The position numbers and the translations under genes are program-made. The notes beneath the pieces are model-generated. The model saw only the letters and a list, made by a program, of their open reading frames with translations. It did no database searches and had not been told where the DNA came from. A stretch of 64,000 nucleotides of DNA from an uncultured Lachnospiraceae bacterium (GTDB lineage: Bacteria > Bacillota > Clostridia > Lachnospirales > Lachnospiraceae). This document shows positions 6,415 to 15,877 of the stretch, one piece after another. Every line of letters begins with the position of its first letter. The stretch's first letter is position 1. The stretch spans positions 1-64,000 of the forward strand of contig CANCYR010000014.1 in assembly GCA_947382355.1 (NCBI GenBank), written 5' to 3'.

Positions 6415-8625
6415 ATGAAAATCAGAGCGTTATTTAACAGTTTATCTTTAATTTTTCTTGCATTATGCTTGTCAGGCTGCACAGCTAAGGAAACGGTTAA
6501 GCTTCGTGATGAAAATAAAGAAGCCATTTTTCAAAGCGAAAGCCTTGATATAGACTGGGAGGATGAGGAAGGCAATAATTCTATGAATACAGGTGTGGAT
6601 TTGATTGCTGCCGGAAAAGGCAAAGCAGTAATGCATGCATTTGCGGTAGAAAAGGACCATTCTGCATATGAGCAAAAATTATACTTGAAAGATGAAAATA
6701 CAGACAGCATAAAAGAAATTCCTTTTCTATTTGAAGAGGATAGATGTTTATTGCTTGCAGTGGGCGAGGATGGGGTGATTACTATGCTCTTAACAAGTAA
6801 AAAGGATGATGCTTCTGTTACATATACGTTGACTCAAATAGATGATAATGGAAACGAAAAAAACAGGACAGATATATCGCGTCAGATAGAGGAGGTGGCA
6901 GGAGTTGATAATCTTTTGAAAATGGTGCCTGATAAAGAAGGCAATGTATATTTTTGGGGAGGTTCGCTTAAGGTTTATCGTTTGAATGTGGCAGATGGCA
7001 GAATGGTAGAAAGTGACGAAAATATACAAATACTTAATATGGCAAGAAACAAAGCCGGGGAAATGATATATGCGGTTTATGATAAGGATATGAATATAGT
7101 AATAAGGACAGGAAATCTGATGGATGGAAAGCTAAACGATATAGCCAGACTGCCTGCTAATGAAGATGGAGTTGGCATTTCAGAGCTGTTCCAAAGTAGC
7201 GTTTATGATTTTTGTTATAGAGATAAAGAAGCTGTTTATGGTTATGATGGAAATAAAAAAAGGTTCTACAAAATTCTGGACTTTGAACAATCCAATATTA
7301 ATAGTGAAAAATTATCGCAGCTGTGTGAAATATCAGCCTATACATTTATAGGCACCAGCACGGATACAAAAACTGCCGACAGGCTGTCGGGAGCCATGGT
7401 GTTTTCAGAGGAAACAGAACAGAAAGACAGAGCAGTACTTAAAATGGGAGGGATAAATATCCCTCCCATTATTCAAACAGCAGTTTCCAGATATAATCAG
7501 GCAAATCAGGAGTTCAGAATCGATATGCTCGATTATGGCAGCTATGAAAATCCTCAGGCAAAAATCAATGCGGAAATCATGGCAGGAGAAGGATTTGATT
7601 TATTATGCTTTAATGGCCTGTACAAAAAAGATTATGCGGACAAAAAATTATTAGAGGACTTATATGTTTATATGGATAAGGAGCAGGATATTGCTAAAAC
7701 GGATTTTATTGATTCTGTACTGGAGGTTTTGGAACAAGACGGAAAACTTTATGATATCACGCCGGGATTTGGTATTTCAACAGCTATAGGAAGGGCTTCT
7801 TTATTGAAGGATAAAGGCAGCATAGGATTTGGGGATATGGAAGAGCTGCTGCAAAGGAAGGAAAAACAAGGGAAAATGCAGATGTTTTACCGGGAGACGA
7901 GAGAGGGGATGCTGCGACATTTTTGTAAGGAAATTGACAGGAATTTTGAAAGACTGTCTCATGAAGATTTAATGAACTGGCTGGAAACAGCCGGACAGCT
8001 TCCAAAAGAAACAGAACAGACAAGCCTTTTGGAAGCCGTGAAAAACAAGGAATTTTTATTGATGACGGATATTTGCGCGGAATTTAATGATATATTGATT
8101 TATGAAAGGATGTTTGGAGAGGAAGCGGTATTTACAGGTTATCCCTTTCAGGAAGGAGATGGCACTGAGCTAAACTGCATGGGAATGAATGTGGGAATCT
8201 GTAAAAGCAGCGCCCATAAAGAAGCTGCATGGGAATTTATAAAAATACTGTTAGATGAAGAATTTCAATATTATGTCTGTTATCCAAACTGTTTTCCGGT
8301 CAGGAAAGACTGCATGGAAAGAGTTATCAGGATGGTATCGGCAGTAGAAGAATATACAGACCGGGATGGAAATAACGTAAAACCATACTGCTGTGAAATG
8401 ACTTATGATGATGTGGATGTGGTCATAGAAGCCATGAATGAGGAAGAAGAAAAGAGGTTTTGGAGTCTGGTGGATTCCATGAAATATGAGGATATGTGGG
8501 ATGAGAATATAATGAGTATTGTAAATGAGGAAGCAGAAAAATATTTTTCAGGACAAAAATCTCTGGAAAAAGCGGTGGACAGCATGGAAGAAAGAATAAA
8601 ATTACATTTTAATGAGATGAATTGA
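6415..8625 (+). CDS. Lipoprotein: beta-propeller-like plus solute-binding domain (SBP1)
   Basis: 736 residues. A lipoprotein signal with lipobox LSGC (Cys about residue 22) anchors it to the outer face of the membrane. Residues about 40-340 hold repeated strand-rich units of the 'D-x-x-G-N' kind ('DKEGNVYFWGG', 'YDKDMNIVIRTG'), suggesting a beta-propeller. From about 350 a family-1 extracellular solute-binding fold follows ('AVSRYNQANQEFRIDMLDYG', 'GEGFDLLCFNG', 'DGKLYDITPGFG', 'HKEAAWEFIKILLDEE'). AAGGAGG sits 5 bp before the ATG at 6415; the frame upstream of it has no ribosome site. One of five paralogues here. In cassette 1 it precedes the membrane protein, the reverse of cassettes 2 and 3. 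The ligand is unknown; the secreted protein upstream is a candidate partner. Confidence 0.8.
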   Translation: MKIRALFNSLSLIFLALCLSGCTAKETVKLRDENKEAIFQSESLDIDWEDEEGNNSMNTGVDLIAAGKGKAVMHAFAVEKDHSAYEQKLYLKDENTDSIKEIPFLFEEDRCLLLAVGEDGVITMLLTSKKDDASVTYTLTQIDDNGNEKNRTDISRQIEEVAGVDNLLKMVPDKEGNVYFWGGSLKVYRLNVADGRMVESDENIQILNMARNKAGEMIYAVYDKDMNIVIRTGNLMDGKLNDIARLPANEDGVGISELFQSSVYDFCYRDKEAVYGYDGNKKRFYKILDFEQSNINSEKLSQLCEISAYTFIGTSTDTKTADRLSGAMVFSEETEQKDRAVLKMGGINIPPIIQTAVSRYNQANQEFRIDMLDYGSYENPQAKINAEIMAGEGFDLLCFNGLYKKDYADKKLLEDLYVYMDKEQDIAKTDFIDSVLEVLEQDGKLYDITPGFGISTAIGRASLLKDKGSIGFGDMEELLQRKEKQGKMQMFYRETREGMLRHFCKEIDRNFERLSHEDLMNWLETAGQLPKETEQTSLLEAVKNKEFLLMTDICAEFNDILIYERMFGEEAVFTGYPFQEGDGTELNCMGMNVGICKSSAHKEAAWEFIKILLDEEFQYYVCYPNCFPVRKDCMERVIRMVSAVEEYTDRDGNNVKPYCCEMTYDDVDVVIEAMNEEEEKRFWSLVDSMKYEDMWDENIMSIVNEEAEKYFSGQKSLEKAVDSMEERIKLHFNEMN

Positions 8626-8739
8626 TATTGATATGCGAGGGGAATTAGCATATGAGGGGAAGGCAGGATATGATAATAGGACTATGTGGGTATATGGTTA
8701 AGTTTACAAAGAAGGTAGAAGGGATGTGCAGAAAATATT

Positions 8740-10449
8740 TTGAAGATAAAATACCACTTGAAGCTTTTGCGTAAAAATAAAATATTCCGCCTCAGCTTTT
8801 TTATCTTTTGTCTTTTTTTTATTGTAGAATTTTTAAAGGTATTTTATATGTCGGCAGTAGAAGAGGGCACAGGCTATCCTGTGGATGTGGCATATGGCAT
8901 GTTACAGGAAAATGTAAGCATGGTGCATTACTTCATTCCTGTTATTCTGTTCATGGCGTTGTATGCATTTCGTATAAACAAATTTGAACACATGGAAGAA
9001 ATAGTCTGTTCTATAGACAAAAGCAGAGAGCTTAGGGCGGAAAGATGGGCATTGAATATTTATAATCTGGCAATTACGGGGATAATTTTGCTCATTAATG
9101 TGACAGCTTTTTTTCAGAGCCATTATAAGCATGATATGGAACTTCTTTGCCAGATGCTTTTGTATGTTTTGGCAAATTATCTGGCTGTAGGAATGATGAT
9201 GATATCGGCAGCAGAAGCCGTATCACTTGTGCCAAAAGTAAAATATCAGGTGCTTTTGGCAGTTTTTATTACAATTTTGTTTGGCGGATATTACAAAGAG
9301 CAGCTTTATTATCAGATAGAAAACAAAGAACTGTTTTATAAGCTTTATGCACCGTTGCAGGTGATTACCCCCGGAGGCGGTAAATGGGGAATACAACAGC
9401 ACCTTGGGCTGCCAATACAGATACATCAGGTGGGTGCCATCCTGTTTTGGGGGATGCTGTTTGGCATGGCTGCAGCGATTGTGTTGAAAAGGAAAAAGAA
9501 ATGCCTGACAGGCTTTTTGCTTCTGTCAGTTTTTATTTTAATGCTGCCTTATGAAGAACTGGCGCAGTCCTATTATGGAGGCGGCGGTACGTGGTATCCG
9601 GTATACCATTATTATGATTACAATGGGAATGAAGAGCGGATAGTGGAGGAAAAGGAAAAACAGCCGGAATTTGCAGTAACGGATTATGAGATGGAATTTC
9701 ATGTTTTTACCTGTCTGTATGCGGAAGTGACTATGCACATACGGGAAAATGACTTGGAACAATACCGGTTTACCTTATATCACCCTTACCGGATAATGGA
9801 TGTGTGCAGTCAGGATGGGGAAAAGCTTACATATGAAAGAGACGGGGATTATCTGACAGTCTATCCCTTGGAGGGAAAAAGGCTGGAGCAGATAAAGATT
9901 ACTTATTATGGCAACGGAAAAGAACTATACAGCCAGATGGAAGGAATCAATCTGATGCCCGGAACCTGTTTTTATCCAATGGCTGGTTTTCAAAAAATAT
10001 ATGGGAAAAGTGAGTATGGTTATGGTTTCTATCCCTCTTATCTGCAGGAAAAAGCACATTTTCAAGTAAAGGTAATGACGCCTCGCAAGGTCTATTCTAC
10101 TTTAAAGGAAAATGGGAAAAACAGCTTTGAAGGGGAAGGCGATACCTTTGGTCTGTTTGCCGGATTATTGGAAAAAACAGTAGTGGGTGACACTGTCTTT
10201 ATTCATCCAAGATTGGAATGGATGGAACAGGGAGGATTTTTTGATTATGAAGATGTGGTGGAATATGCGGCACTTCTCTATGAGAAATCGGGACAGGAAG
10301 CATTTTCCCTGTCTGGTAAGACGATAATTGTATTGCCAGGTTCCGTTTCCGTGCAGTGTCCTATAGCTCATGACAGTTATTTATTGTTTTCGGATAGTTT
10401 ACGAATCGGTGAAATGGACTATTTGAAGGAAAAATTGGAGATAAGATGA
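8740..10449 (+). CDS. ABC-2-like membrane protein with M1-type extracellular sandwich (cassette 1)
   Basis: 569 residues starting with TTG, supported by alignment with the paralogue at 11049 ('KLLxKNKIF'). About 280 residues form six or so membrane helices, like ABC-2 permeases. A large outside domain follows (from about 320). Its order 'VTDYEMEF..FTCLxAxVTMxI..FTLYHPYR..YLTVYP..IKITYYGNGKELYS' is reminiscent of the N-terminal beta-sandwich of M1 aminopeptidases, which is known fused to ABC-2 permeases. There is no HExxH zinc motif, so it should bind rather than cut. By eye roughly three-quarters identical to the cassette 2 copy, indicating recent duplication. The upstream 8626-8739 gap holds no clear gene. 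No strong ribosome site is seen; AGAAGGGA is far (about 17 bp). Confidence 0.72.
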   Translation: MKIKYHLKLLRKNKIFRLSFFIFCLFFIVEFLKVFYMSAVEEGTGYPVDVAYGMLQENVSMVHYFIPVILFMALYAFRINKFEHMEEIVCSIDKSRELRAERWALNIYNLAITGIILLINVTAFFQSHYKHDMELLCQMLLYVLANYLAVGMMMISAAEAVSLVPKVKYQVLLAVFITILFGGYYKEQLYYQIENKELFYKLYAPLQVITPGGGKWGIQQHLGLPIQIHQVGAILFWGMLFGMAAAIVLKRKKKCLTGFLLLSVFILMLPYEELAQSYYGGGGTWYPVYHYYDYNGNEERIVEEKEKQPEFAVTDYEMEFHVFTCLYAEVTMHIRENDLEQYRFTLYHPYRIMDVCSQDGEKLTYERDGDYLTVYPLEGKRLEQIKITYYGNGKELYSQMEGINLMPGTCFYPMAGFQKIYGKSEYGYGFYPSYLQEKAHFQVKVMTPRKVYSTLKENGKNSFEGEGDTFGLFAGLLEKTVVGDTVFIHPRLEWMEQGGFFDYEDVVEYAALLYEKSGQEAFSLSGKTIIVLPGSVSVQCPIAHDSYLLFSDSLRIGEMDYLKEKLEIR

Positions 10450-10517
10450 AGAAATCCTTTAAGGAGCGTTTAAAAATATATAGGAAAAATATTTGGTAGG
10501 ATGTGGTAAATTGACAG

Positions 10518-10546
10518 TTACAACAAAAAACGAACGCTTACAACAA
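10518..10546 (+). promoter_or_regulatory. Tandem direct repeat before secreted protein B, likely LytTR site
   Basis: TTACAACAA at 10518-10526 and 10538-10546: exact copies with a 20-bp period, ending 5 bp before the -35 element. Geometry matches the agrB repeat at 4898-4928 (20-bp period, 7 bp before the -35). This is the best sequence evidence that the agr-like regulator controls the cassette. Confidence 0.55.
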
Positions 10547-10551
10547 GAAGA

Positions 10552-10580
10552 TTGATTTATTACTTAGGCTGTTTTAAAAT
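10552..10580 (+). promoter_or_regulatory. Promoter of secreted protein B
   Basis: TTGATT (10552-10557), 17-bp spacer, TAAAAT (10575-10580), leaving a leader of about 60 nt before the ATG at 10648. The tandem repeat lies immediately upstream. Confidence 0.6.
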
Positions 10581-10647
10581 TGAATTACATTAATGTACTT
10601 ACGTTTGAAAATTGCATGCAATCAAATATTCGAAAGGAGAAAAAGCG

Positions 10648-11001
10648 ATGAAGAGGTTAATTAGAACAGTGGCGCTTGTAAGCGCTATGTCCATGCTGGT
10701 GGGAGGAACAGTGTTTGCTACGTCTAGTAAGATGGTGACGAGTTTTGGTTCTGCGGTGACAAGTGAAGCTGCTTTTGCAAGTAGTACTGGCGCTACAGGG
10801 AGCTATGAGTTTAAACCTAATACAAATAAAACACTGACGGGTTCTATCAGAGAATATTATGCAACAGGTCTTAAGGGAGATGTGGTAGCTTCCAAGAAAT
10901 ATTCAACCAAAACGACTGGCTCATTCTATCAAAAAGAGAATTATAGTTATAAAGTGCGCTTGAGTGGCGGAGAAGGTTACGGAGTGGTAACTGTTCAATA
11001 A
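10648..11001 (+). CDS. Small secreted protein B (cassette 2)
   Basis: 117 residues; GAAAGGAGAAA lies upstream of ATG 10648. A Sec signal peptide ('MKRLIRTVALVSAMSMLVGG', cleavage after 'TVFA') leaves about 93 residues without cysteine. It is homologous to protein C (15878): shared features are 'SKMVT..GS' right after the cleavage site, 'P-x-T-x-K-x-LTG' in the middle, 'TGL', and a C-terminal 'Y-x-x-RL-x-x-x-GxGYGxxxV'. This pattern suggests an all-beta secreted domain. Not a match to the lactococcin 972 pattern as I know it. Controlled by a tandem-repeat promoter and separated from the membrane gene downstream by a perfect hairpin, so the small protein is probably made in excess over the membrane protein. 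Confidence 0.78.
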   Translation: MKRLIRTVALVSAMSMLVGGTVFATSSKMVTSFGSAVTSEAAFASSTGATGSYEFKPNTNKTLTGSIREYYATGLKGDVVASKKYSTKTTGSFYQKENYSYKVRLSGGEGYGVVTVQ

Positions 11002-11012
11002 TCAAGGAGAAA

Positions 11013-11036
11013 GGTGCGGTCAGTATTGACCGCACC
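11013..11036 (+). promoter_or_regulatory. Perfect hairpin between secreted protein B and its membrane partner
   Basis: GGTGCGGTCA (11013-11022) pairs perfectly with TGACCGCACC (11027-11036) around a GTAT loop. No T-run follows. The only Shine-Dalgarno-like sequence (AAGGAGA, 11004-11010) lies before it, and the ATG at 11049 follows 12 nt after it, so folding would bring the two to a usable distance. It may also protect the upstream mRNA from 3' decay. Confidence 0.65.
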
Positions 11037-11048
11037 AATTAAAAAAGT

Positions 11049-12755
11049 ATGATAAAACATAACCTAAAACTTTTGTGCAAAAATAAAATATTTTTATTCA
11101 GCTATTTATCTTTCAGTTTTTTTCTAATAGCAGACTTCATAAAAGTATTTTACTTATCGGAAATGACTAAAAGTGCCATATATTCATTGAAAGTGGCATA
11201 TTATATATTGCAGGAAAATGCGCTTCTGGCATGTTATTTTATCCCGGTTATCTTGTTCATGTCACTGTACATATTTAATCTTAATAAATTAGAACATATG
11301 GAGGAAATCGTATGCGCTGTAGACAAAAGCAGGGAACTTCGGGCAAAGAGATGGGCACTGTTCATCTGGAATCTGGCAATTACAGGGATAATTCTGCCCA
11401 TGAATGTGGCAGCCTTTTTTCAGAGCCATTTTAAAAATAATACAGAGTTTCTCTGGCAGATGATTTTGTTCGTTTTGGCAAACTATCTGGCAGTGGGCAT
11501 GGTGATGATACTGGCGGCAGAAGCCATTTCCCTTGTGCCGAAGATAAGATATCAGATTCTTCTGGCTGTTTTTGTGGTAGTGTTGCTGGGCGGTTTTTAC
11601 AAGGAGCGCCTTTATGTCCAGATAGAAAACAAAGAGCTGTTTTATAAGTTTTATGCACCCTTTCAAATTATCACTCCCGGAGGAGGGGAATGGGCAATAC
11701 AGCAGCACATCGGTTTGCCAATACAAATACATCAGATAGGAGTAATTCTGTTCTGGGGCACACTGTTTGGCATGATGGCAGCTTTTGTGCTGAAAAGGAA
11801 AAAGAAATATCTGACAGGGCTGCTGTTTTTGTCGGTTTTTATTTTACTGCTGCCCTATGAAGAACTGGGACAGTCTTTTTACCATGGTGTGGGCACATGG
11901 TATCCGCCATATCATTATTATGATTATAACGACAATACAAAACGGATAGTGGAGGAAAAGGAAGAACAGCCTGAATTTGCAGTAACGGACTATGAGATGG
12001 AATTTACGGTTTTTACCTGTCTGAGTGCGAAAGTGACCATGTATATACGGGAAAAGGATTTAGAACAATACAAGTTTACCTTGTATCACCCTTATCGGAT
12101 TAAAGATGTGCGAAGTCAGGATGGGGAAAAGCTTAATTTTGAAAGAGATGGGGATTACCTGACGGTTTATCCGCCAAAGGGGAAACCGGTGGAGCAGATA
12201 AAGCTTTCCTATTATGGAAATGGGAAAGAACTATACAGCCAGATGGAGGGCATCAATCTGCTTCCGGGAACCTGTTTTTATCCAATGCCGGGCTTTCAAA
12301 AGGTGTATGGAGAAGGTGAATTTGGTTATGGTTTCTATCCGTCTTATCTGCAGGAAAAAGCTCATTTTCAGGTAAAAGTGAATACACTGCGCAGGGTATA
12401 TTCTACCTTAAAAGAAAACGGAAGAAACAGCTTTGAAGGGGAAGGAGACACCCTGGGGCTTTTTGCCGGTTTATTGGAAAAAACCGTAGTTGATGATACG
12501 GTATTCATTCATGCAAGGCTGGAACGGCTGGAGATGGGAGGCTTTTCCTCTTACGAGGATGTGGTGGAATATGCGGGACTGATTTATGAAAAGTCAGGGC
12601 AGGAAGCATTTTCCCTGTCTGGCAAGACGATAATTACGATTCCAAATCCTACATCCATGCATTGCCCGGTGGCTCATGACAGTTACTTGTTGTTTTCGGA
12701 TAGTGTACGAATCAGTGATATGGACTATTTGAAGGAAAAATTGGAGGCAAGATGA
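11049..12755 (+). CDS. ABC-2-like membrane protein with M1-type extracellular sandwich (cassette 2)
   Basis: 568 residues, close paralogue of the protein at 8740 (same helices, same 'GGGxWxIQQHxGLPIQIHQ' membrane loop, same outside domain). About six membrane helices in residues 1-280, then the outside domain with 'FTLYHPYRIKDV', 'FERDGDYLTVYPP', 'SYYGNGKELYSQMEGINL', 'PGTCFYPMPGF'. No metal-binding HExxH is present. The start has no adjacent ribosome site; translation may depend on the hairpin described at 11013. The stop overlaps the next ATG (ATGA). A likely role, by analogy with ABC-2/M1 fusions, is membrane-embedded handling or sensing of the secreted protein encoded just before it (inference). 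Confidence 0.75.
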   Translation: MIKHNLKLLCKNKIFLFSYLSFSFFLIADFIKVFYLSEMTKSAIYSLKVAYYILQENALLACYFIPVILFMSLYIFNLNKLEHMEEIVCAVDKSRELRAKRWALFIWNLAITGIILPMNVAAFFQSHFKNNTEFLWQMILFVLANYLAVGMVMILAAEAISLVPKIRYQILLAVFVVVLLGGFYKERLYVQIENKELFYKFYAPFQIITPGGGEWAIQQHIGLPIQIHQIGVILFWGTLFGMMAAFVLKRKKKYLTGLLFLSVFILLLPYEELGQSFYHGVGTWYPPYHYYDYNDNTKRIVEEKEEQPEFAVTDYEMEFTVFTCLSAKVTMYIREKDLEQYKFTLYHPYRIKDVRSQDGEKLNFERDGDYLTVYPPKGKPVEQIKLSYYGNGKELYSQMEGINLLPGTCFYPMPGFQKVYGEGEFGYGFYPSYLQEKAHFQVKVNTLRRVYSTLKENGRNSFEGEGDTLGLFAGLLEKTVVDDTVFIHARLERLEMGGFSSYEDVVEYAGLIYEKSGQEAFSLSGKTIITIPNPTSMHCPVAHDSYLLFSDSVRISDMDYLKEKLEAR

Positions 12756-14956
12756 AAAGAACATACATAGTAAAAAAAGCAGGTATTTTTCTTATTGCAG
12801 CTTTGATTGCGTTGACAGTATTTTTTTGTATAAAAGCTATAGTGGGAGCAGGACAGCAGGCGGTATTGGAAAAGCAGGAAGCGGGCATTACATTGATTGA
12901 ATCAAAGAATTTGCAGTCGGCAAGTCGGCTTTGTGTCATAAATGAAAGAGCGGCAGCTTATACATATCCTGCCTATGAACAGTATTTTGGCAGCTTTTGC
13001 TATATTGATAAGGAAGGAAATGTGGAAAGCGCTCCTTATAAGCTGGAAAAATTTGAAAAGGTACTGGACCTGTGCTCTGACGGACAGGGCGGGCTTCTTG
13101 TGTTGATTTCTCAGGCGACGGATATTTATATGAAGGAATATGATTTATCCGGCAATTGCATTCAGACATGGAATCTATCAGAAGACGTTGGGAATAAGCG
13201 GATAGAATCCGTGCGCATGGATGAAACGGGAGCGCTTTATGTGCTCATGGAGGAAGAAGGAGAGCGCTTTATTTCTGTATACAGCAGTCAGGGAAAGCTT
13301 CAGGAACAGATAAAGGGACTGCTGTCCGTGGGCTGCCTGAGAAATATAAAAAATGGAAGGATTGCCTATATTTATATGGAGGAAGAGGAGAGCGGCGCCG
13401 GCACAAGGCTTGCAGTGCAGACGTTTCAGGAAGCAAAGGCGGATGAGAAATACACACTTCCCGTCAAAAGCGTAGGGGATTTTGAAGCAATTCAGGATGG
13501 CGGCGCTTATGATTTGTATTACATGGATGCCAATTATCTGCTATATGGCTATGACTTAGGGAAGAAGCAGGGCACTGTTCTTGTAAATTTATACGAGGCA
13601 GGGCTTCCTGTCAATGAGATAAACAGATATGGCGTGACAGAAAATCTGGACATTTTTTTATCCGTTAATGCTTATGATGATAAGGAATTTTATGCGGGAA
13701 ATGATTTGTATTATGTGAAGCCGGGAGCAACCGTCAGTGACAGGCAGGAGCTGGTGCTGGCTGTGATTGATCCGGATGGGCTTATGACGGAAAATGTGGA
13801 AGAATTTAACGGAAGCAGTCAGGAGTATTTCATAAGACTTGAGGATTATTCCCAATATGAAGAGCCCAAAAAACAACTGGTGTTAGATATGATGTCGGGG
13901 AAGAACCCGGATATTATTTGTCTTTCAGGCGTAAATTCCTATCAGCTTATAAACCGGCAGCTGTTAGAAGAGCTTACCCCTTATCTGGAAAACAGCGAAT
14001 TACAGGGAAAGCTGGACGGCAATATCCTAAATATGCTTTCACAAAATGACGGGCTGTATCAAATCTGCACCCATTATACTATTGATGGAATGATTGCGGC
14101 AAAAGACACCCTGGCAGATGAAAAAATGCTTTTGCATAACATAGTGAAAACCGGGGAAGAAGAGAAACGTTTCATTATTGATTTAAACAGGGAAGAGCTG
14201 TTAGAGAAAATCATATCCAATAATTTTAACAGGCTGGTGGATTATAAGGAAAAGAGATGTCAGTTTGATACAGAGCAGTTTGTCTCTATGCTGGAATGTG
14301 CAAATGTCCTGTGGGATAAACGGTTAGAACACACGGACAGTTACGTGATTTTGGATTTTATTCTGGAGGGAATTGAAACAGGCAGGTCCATGGGGGCAAG
14401 ATGGGATAACAGCTCCTATGATATATGCAATTATCAGTTGTTTTCCAATTTATACCAGGGGGAAATTACCGTTGTCCCATATCCTGTTTTAGAGGAAAGC
14501 GGCGTTGGCTTTCTGGCAGGACGCAGCTATGGAATCTGCAGCCTGTCAGAGCATAAGGAGGCGGCATGGAGCTTTTTGGAAATGCAGCTGAAAAAGGAAA
14601 AACAGTTACGAGAGGCAGGCGGAGGGCTGATTCCTGTCAATGTGGAAGCATTGGAAGAATATATAAAAAGGCAGACTACGGTAGACGGATATATGGATGA
14701 CAGGCAGCAGTTTATAGAGCCGTTAGAGCAGGAAATCACTTTTTCGGATATGGTCATTTCATTAAAGCCCGTGTCAAAGGAAGAGGCGGGACAATTTCGG
14801 AAACTGATTGCTTCCATAGACCATCAATCTATAGGGGACGAAATGATTTTTGATATCATAAGGGAAGAGGCAGGAGCTTATTTTAACGGTGAAAAGAGCG
14901 CTAAAGAAACAGCGGATAAAATTCAGAGCAGGGTCAGTACCTATTTACAGGAATAA
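12752..14956 (+). CDS. Membrane-anchored propeller plus solute-binding protein (SBP2)
   Basis: 734 residues, start overlapping the preceding stop by 4 bp. The N-terminus is an uncleaved-looking hydrophobic anchor ('AGIFLIAALIALTVFF') without a lipobox, unlike SBP1. Residues about 45-330 are strand repeats resembling a propeller ('DGQGGLLVLIS', 'MDETGALYVLMEE'). From about 345 a solute-binding domain follows ('EEFNGSSQEYFIRLEDYSQY', 'GKNPDIICLSG', 'HKEAAWSFLEMQLK'). Residues 'EEPKKQLVLDMMSG' are nearly identical to SBP3, so cassettes 2 and 3 are more closely related in this gene than either is to SBP1. Membrane attachment suggests it works with the neighbouring membrane protein rather than as a scavenging binding protein. 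Confidence 0.78.
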   Translation: MKRTYIVKKAGIFLIAALIALTVFFCIKAIVGAGQQAVLEKQEAGITLIESKNLQSASRLCVINERAAAYTYPAYEQYFGSFCYIDKEGNVESAPYKLEKFEKVLDLCSDGQGGLLVLISQATDIYMKEYDLSGNCIQTWNLSEDVGNKRIESVRMDETGALYVLMEEEGERFISVYSSQGKLQEQIKGLLSVGCLRNIKNGRIAYIYMEEEESGAGTRLAVQTFQEAKADEKYTLPVKSVGDFEAIQDGGAYDLYYMDANYLLYGYDLGKKQGTVLVNLYEAGLPVNEINRYGVTENLDIFLSVNAYDDKEFYAGNDLYYVKPGATVSDRQELVLAVIDPDGLMTENVEEFNGSSQEYFIRLEDYSQYEEPKKQLVLDMMSGKNPDIICLSGVNSYQLINRQLLEELTPYLENSELQGKLDGNILNMLSQNDGLYQICTHYTIDGMIAAKDTLADEKMLLHNIVKTGEEEKRFIIDLNREELLEKIISNNFNRLVDYKEKRCQFDTEQFVSMLECANVLWDKRLEHTDSYVILDFILEGIETGRSMGARWDNSSYDICNYQLFSNLYQGEITVVPYPVLEESGVGFLAGRSYGICSLSEHKEAAWSFLEMQLKKEKQLREAGGGLIPVNVEALEEYIKRQTTVDGYMDDRQQFIEPLEQEITFSDMVISLKPVSKEEAGQFRKLIASIDHQSIGDEMIFDIIREEAGAYFNGEKSAKETADKIQSRVSTYLQE

Positions 14957-14972
14957 ATGAGAAGGTGCATTT

Positions 14973-15620
14973 ATGTGGATAAAAAGAGGATATCGAATTT
15001 ATAGATTAAAGCAAAAGCAGATGGGATTGGTTTACTATATTCCAATAGGGGCAGCACTGGTTGTTCTGCCTCTGCTTTTTTTCGTTTTTCTTCGCAGGGA
15101 AGCAGGATTCCTTATATCGGAAACTTACAAAAAGCTGCTTGGAATCACCCAGACGGTTATTCCCTTTTTATCCGTATTTTGGCTTTTGTTTCAACTGGAG
15201 GAATGGCTGGAGGGCAGAAAGAGGGAATTGTATTGTTTTGTATGGAGAAAGCCAATTCTGGCAGGTGTTTTTTATTCCGTATATTTTAATTTGCTGCTAT
15301 TACCGGTGTACCTGTTTTATCATTTTTATTTGCGGGGATTTTTTTACGAATATTTTAGGATGATATGTATCTGTATCTTTTTTCAGGGAGCCGTTCTGCT
15401 ATTGCTGTTTCTGACGAAAAGTAACATTATAACGGTGCTTTGGGTGATTTTTTATATCTTGTTTTGTACAGGAACGAAAAAAAGCGGGGCGCTTTCCTAT
15501 GTTGTGGGCTTACCGGCAGGCATTGTTCGGGATTATTGTCGTAGCGGGATGTTTCTGCTTCTCGGAATGGGGCTGTTCTTTCTGGCAAATCTGGCAGGGA
15601 AAGGGGGGAATGATGGCTGA
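14973..15620 (+). CDS. ABC-2-like membrane subunit (cassette 2)
   Basis: 215 residues, about six predicted membrane helices, no cysteine-rich or catalytic motif. It is a paralogue of the protein at 20932 (shared 'KxxQMGLVxxxP' start, 'FLSVFW', 'GFFYEYFRI', 'VFFQG', 'DYFRAG/DYCRSG'). In cassette 3 that gene directly follows an ABC ATPase and overlaps it; here no ATPase precedes it, so it probably shares the ATPase encoded at 20120. GAGAAGGTG lies upstream of the ATG. Role inferred: membrane half of an exporter for the secreted protein or its immunity partner. Confidence 0.65.
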   Translation: MWIKRGYRIYRLKQKQMGLVYYIPIGAALVVLPLLFFVFLRREAGFLISETYKKLLGITQTVIPFLSVFWLLFQLEEWLEGRKRELYCFVWRKPILAGVFYSVYFNLLLLPVYLFYHFYLRGFFYEYFRMICICIFFQGAVLLLLFLTKSNIITVLWVIFYILFCTGTKKSGALSYVVGLPAGIVRDYCRSGMFLLLGMGLFFLANLAGKGGNDG

Positions 15621-15747
15621 GCAGCCGTTTGAACAGTAGAGTTTTTATAAGGGAAGACTTTGGAAACCATTTTAACTGTAATTGTTATAGAATTTTTAAA
15701 ATATATATAAATATGAGGAAGAAATATAAGATATGTTAAAAAAACGA

Positions 15748-15776
15748 TTGACACGAGGATAAATGTAGGATAAAAT
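15748..15776 (+). promoter_or_regulatory. Promoter of secreted protein C
   Basis: Consensus TTGACA (15748-15753), 17 bp, TAAAAT (15771-15776). No 20-bp-period repeat is visible upstream, so unlike protein B this promoter looks strong and independent of the tandem-repeat regulator. A long leader of about 95 nt follows. Confidence 0.72.
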
Positions 15777-15877
15777 TTAATTACAACATTATATAGGAAA
15801 ATAATTAAAGTTGCATGAAACAAAACAGGTAATCAAAAAAACACTTGTAAAACGAAAAAAGAAAGGAGAAAGGAAAA

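Noticed and set aside
11013-11036. Hairpin after protein B as an intrinsic terminator
   Set aside because: No T-run follows on either strand, so it is more likely a processing or translation element.
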